Source of the DNA: Clostridiales bacterium
Lineage (GTDB): Bacteria; Bacillota; Clostridia; Oscillospirales; QAMX01
DNA length: 15,540 nt
Reading direction: 5' to 3'
Assembly: GCA_012514045.1 (NCBI GenBank)
Contig: JAAZBA010000047.1
Coordinates: 1-15,540 of the forward strand
Position 1 is the stretch's first letter, and every line of letters starts with the position of its first letter. Positions 14,144 through 15,540 of this stretch are shown one piece after another. A program made the position numbers and the translations under genes. Below the pieces are notes generated by a model. It saw nothing but the letters and a program-made list of their open reading frames with translations. It had not been told where the DNA came from and made no database searches.

Positions 14144-14157
14144 CTGTTATTCTTTAA

Positions 14158-14439
14158 TTACTCCGCTACATAGGGTAGAAGCGCGATTTGTCTTGCGCGC
14201 TTGATAGCGACTGCGAGCTGGCGCTGGTGACGGGCACATGTGCCTGTCATACGGCAGGGGAGAATCTTTCCCCGCTCAGAAACATATCTGCGAAGTTTTG
14301 CTACGTCCTTGTAATCGATGTAATCAATTTTATCTGCACAGAATGCGCAAACCTTGCGGCGTTTGCGAGGCTTGGAAAACTGAGCAGCTCTGTCATCACG
14401 ACGAGCGGTATTTTCGCTCTTAACGTTCGTGTTGTCCAT
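14158..14439 (-). CDS. rpsR: 30S ribosomal protein S18
   Basis: Small basic protein (93 residues from the preferred start) with the S18 core: RKRRKVCAFC, DYKDVAKLRRYVSERGKILP, and the RMTGTCARHQRQLAVAIKRARQIALLPY end. S18 binds next to S6 on the 30S platform. The CxxC near the N-terminus plus two cysteines in the ILPCRMTGTC stretch mark it as the cysteine-containing (probably zinc-binding) version. Two ATGs are possible: 14443-14445 and 14437-14439. The second is preferred because AAAGGA is then 8 bases upstream instead of 2; the difference is two residues. It is the last gene of the rpsF-ssb-rpsR operon and is followed by a strong terminator. Confidence 0.97.
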   Translation of the reverse strand: MDNTNVKSENTARRDDRAAQFSKPRKRRKVCAFCADKIDYIDYKDVAKLRRYVSERGKILPCRMTGTCARHQRQLAVAIKRARQIALLPYVAE

Positions 14440-14469
14440 TGTCATATTCCTTTCTAAGTATTTTTCCTT

Positions 14470-14952
14470 TTAGAAGGGTACGTCGTCATCATCGGCGAGC
14501 TCCTTGAAATCAGCTATGGGAGCCGTTGAAAAGTTATACTCCTTGGAGGAAGTCTCGCTTTTCTGAGGCGGCTGATAGGCGTTCTGGTAACCTTGCTCGC
14601 TTCTCTCATATTGTGCGCTGGAGTCGGCGCTGGCCTTCGTTTCGCCAAAGAGAAGGTTCTCAGCGACGATCTCGAAGTTGACTCTGTTCTGATCGTACTT
14701 ATCCTTCCATTTGCGTGTTTGGATTCTTCCCTCGACGATTATCATGGAACCTTTTTTGAACCATTTGGCGACGAAGTCGGCTCTGTTCGCCCAACACACG
14801 ACGTCAATGAAGTCGGTTTCCCTTTCTTCGCCCTGTCTTACGAAAGCGCGGTCAACCGCCACAGTTATCGTCGAAACAGCAGTGTTGTTAGGGGTATAGC
14901 GGACTTCCGGGTCTCTTGTGAGACGTCCCATGATTATTGCTTTATTCAGCAC
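14470..14952 (-). CDS. ssb: Single-stranded DNA-binding protein SSB
   Basis: Protein of 160 residues. An OB fold (about 1-105) opens with the canonical LNKAIIMGRLTRDPEVRYTP and contains WFKKGSMIIVEGRIQTRKW; a Gln/Ser/Tyr-rich flexible linker (about 108-145) leads to the acidic tip DDDDVPF, the docking peptide for replication and repair partners. It coats single-stranded DNA during replication, repair and recombination. The start is GTG at 14950-14952, with AGAGGTG 7 bases upstream; the next ATG would remove the first strand of the fold. Its place between the genes for S6 and S18 is the standard bacterial arrangement. Confidence 0.98.
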   Translation of the reverse strand: MLNKAIIMGRLTRDPEVRYTPNNTAVSTITVAVDRAFVRQGEERETDFIDVVCWANRADFVAKWFKKGSMIIVEGRIQTRKWKDKYDQNRVNFEIVAENLLFGETKASADSSAQYERSEQGYQNAYQPPQKSETSSKEYNFSTAPIADFKELADDDDVPF

Positions 14953-14988
14953 GTGCGGTCACCTCTATTTCTGATTAATTTCAAGGTA

Positions 14989-15288
14989 CTACTTCTCGTC
15001 TGCGTTGACGATCATGGAGCGAAGTATACCGTCTGTAATTTTGAACACGCGGTCGAGCTCTGCGGGGAAAGAGGGGTCGGACGTGAAGGACGCGAACACA
15101 TAGTAACCTTCATACATATCCTGGATAGCGTAAGCAAGACGGCGTTTGCCCCACTCATCGTGCTTCTCCATCGTACCGTTTTCCTCAATAAGAGACTTGA
15201 ACTTATCGACGATGGCGGCAATCTCCTCTTCTCCGTGAGTTGAATTGACAATGTAAACAACCTCGTACTTTGAATTGATTTTTGACAT
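14989..15288 (-). CDS. rpsF: 30S ribosomal protein S6
   Basis: Protein of 99 residues with the S6 fold sequence: YEVVYIVNST at the start, the WGKRRLAYAIQDMYEGYYVFASF core (65% of the family signature lies here) and the DRVFKITDGILRSMIV end. S6 binds S18 and joins the 30S platform as a heterodimer. A near-perfect AAAAGGAGGTG stands 8 bases before the ATG, as expected for a highly expressed gene. It is the first gene of the rpsF-ssb-rpsR operon, with a consensus promoter and a structured 60-base leader upstream. Confidence 0.97.
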   Translation of the reverse strand: MSKINSKYEVVYIVNSTHGEEEIAAIVDKFKSLIEENGTMEKHDEWGKRRLAYAIQDMYEGYYVFASFTSDPSFPAELDRVFKITDGILRSMIVNADEK

Positions 15289-15316
15289 TTCTTTTGCACC
15301 TCCTTTTGGACTAATG

Positions 15317-15345
15317 GCCCCCGATCATGTCGGGAGCAAGGACAT
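15317..15345 (-). promoter_or_regulatory. Structured leader of the rpsF-ssb-rpsR mRNA
   Basis: The leader between the predicted transcript start (about 15349) and the rpsF RBS can fold in two competing ways on the minus strand: ATGTC with GACAT (15341-15345 and 15327-15331), or an 8-bp stem GCTCCCGA with TCGGGGGC (15330-15337 and 15317-15324, one G-U). Many bacteria have an S6:S18-binding motif in this position that represses the operon; a CCG-containing stem is part of that motif. The match here is by position and general shape only. Confidence 0.45.
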
Positions 15346-15355
15346 TTACCTTTTT

Positions 15356-15383
15356 ATTATACACAGAAAAGCAGAATTGTCAA
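15356..15383 (-). promoter_or_regulatory. Sigma-A promoter for rpsF-ssb-rpsR
   Basis: On the minus strand a perfect TTGACA (15378-15383) and a perfect TATAAT (15356-15361) are 16 bases apart. The DNA just upstream (about 15384-15415) is made of A and T tracts, as in an UP element. Predicted transcript start is about 15349. This is the strongest promoter visible in the window. Confidence 0.9.
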
Positions 15384-15429
15384 GAAAAACTTCTAATATT
15401 AAAGATATTTTTCTGTAGGATTACAATAG

Positions 15430-15456
15430 AAGTGTTACACTTCGAGTGTAATACTT
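15430..15456. repeat. Double palindrome upstream of the rpsF promoter
   Basis: A 12-base inverted repeat with a 3-base centre: AAGTGTTACACT, TCG, AGTGTAATACTT (one mismatch, a G-U pair if the plus strand is transcribed). Each half is itself nearly palindromic (AGTGT-T-ACACT), so the site is also two direct copies 14 bases apart. The core GTGTTACA recurs at 15486-15493. It is not followed by a T-run on either strand, so a terminator is unlikely; an operator or a mobile-element end is more plausible. Confidence 0.6.
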
Positions 15457-15468
15457 GAAAAAAGGATA

Positions 15469-15538
15469 GCAATTGAGAGCCGGATGTGTTACAGTTAAGT
15501 TATCACACAAAAAAGCAACAGAGGAGGCTCCCAATTGC
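15469..15538. repeat. Long inverted repeat enclosing the start of a rightward gene
   Basis: GCAATTGAGAGCC (15469-15481) and GGCTCCCAATTGC (15526-15538) are inverted copies with 12 of 13 positions matching, 44 bases apart. The right arm covers the last two bases of a GAGGAGG ribosome-binding site (15521-15527) and the TTG codon at 15535-15537. In a rightward transcript the stem could hide that start site. Confidence 0.6.
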
Positions 15539-15540
15539 CA
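15535..15540 (+). CDS. Possible start of a divergent rightward gene (two codons in window)
   Basis: A strong GAGGAGG (15521-15527) is followed after 7 bases by TTG CCA on the plus strand, at the very edge of the window. This is the only good translation start on the plus strand. Nothing can be said about the product. Surrounding inverted repeats make a transposase or other mobile-element gene one possibility. No convincing promoter is visible before it. Confidence 0.3.

Noticed and set aside
1..15540. Whole-window check for CRISPR arrays, tRNA/rRNA genes, phage or toxin-antitoxin modules
   Set aside because: No regularly spaced repeats, no tRNA-like cloverleaf and no such gene families were seen; apart from the right edge, the content is ordinary housekeeping.

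Overview
The window comes from a low-to-medium GC Firmicute, most likely a member of the Clostridia (Oscillospirales/Ruminococcaceae-like). The evidence is the WalK-YycH-YycI cluster, the rpsF-ssb-rpsR and rimP-nusA-ylxR-ylxQ-infB gene orders, strong AGGAGG-type ribosome binding sites and frequent TTG/GTG starts. Every confidently called gene lies on the minus strand, so the window is read from right to left. It is dominated by housekeeping genes. I see no defence system, CRISPR array, prophage, tRNA or rRNA.

Reading leftward from the right edge: a consensus sigma-A promoter (about 15356-15383) and a structured leader drive rpsF (S6), ssb and rpsR (S18), which end in a strong intrinsic terminator (14101-14143). 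Next is a tightly packed trio: a dCMP/cytidine deaminase, a PHP-domain metal-dependent phosphoesterase, and an RsmF/NOL1-NOP2-Sun type rRNA cytosine methyltransferase. A roughly 270-bp gap (11053-11321) then holds a second clear sigma-A promoter and a short hairpin leader in front of the rimP-nusA-ylxR-ylxQ-infB translation/transcription operon. A terminator-like hairpin follows infB. After it comes one ORF that joins RbfA (30S maturation factor) to an NrnA-type DHH/DHHA1 oligoribonuclease. Downstream are an unrecognised six-helix membrane protein, the sensor kinase WalK and its membrane regulators YycH and YycI, then the first codons of one more gene that leaves the window.

Functionally, the right and middle parts make and mature the 30S subunit (S6, S18, RimP, RbfA, rRNA methylation), control initiation (IF2) and elongation/termination (NusA), and recycle nanoRNA and pAp (NrnA domain). 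The left part senses cell-wall state (WalK with YycH/YycI).

The points most worth a second look are: the RbfA-NrnA fusion; the absence of walR beside walK, with a translationally coupled orphan membrane protein where walR would be expected; the hairpin leaders of rimP and rpsF; and the palindrome-rich right edge (15430-15540), where a divergent rightward gene seems to begin inside a long inverted repeat. That edge could be the end of a mobile element, but the window stops too soon to tell.
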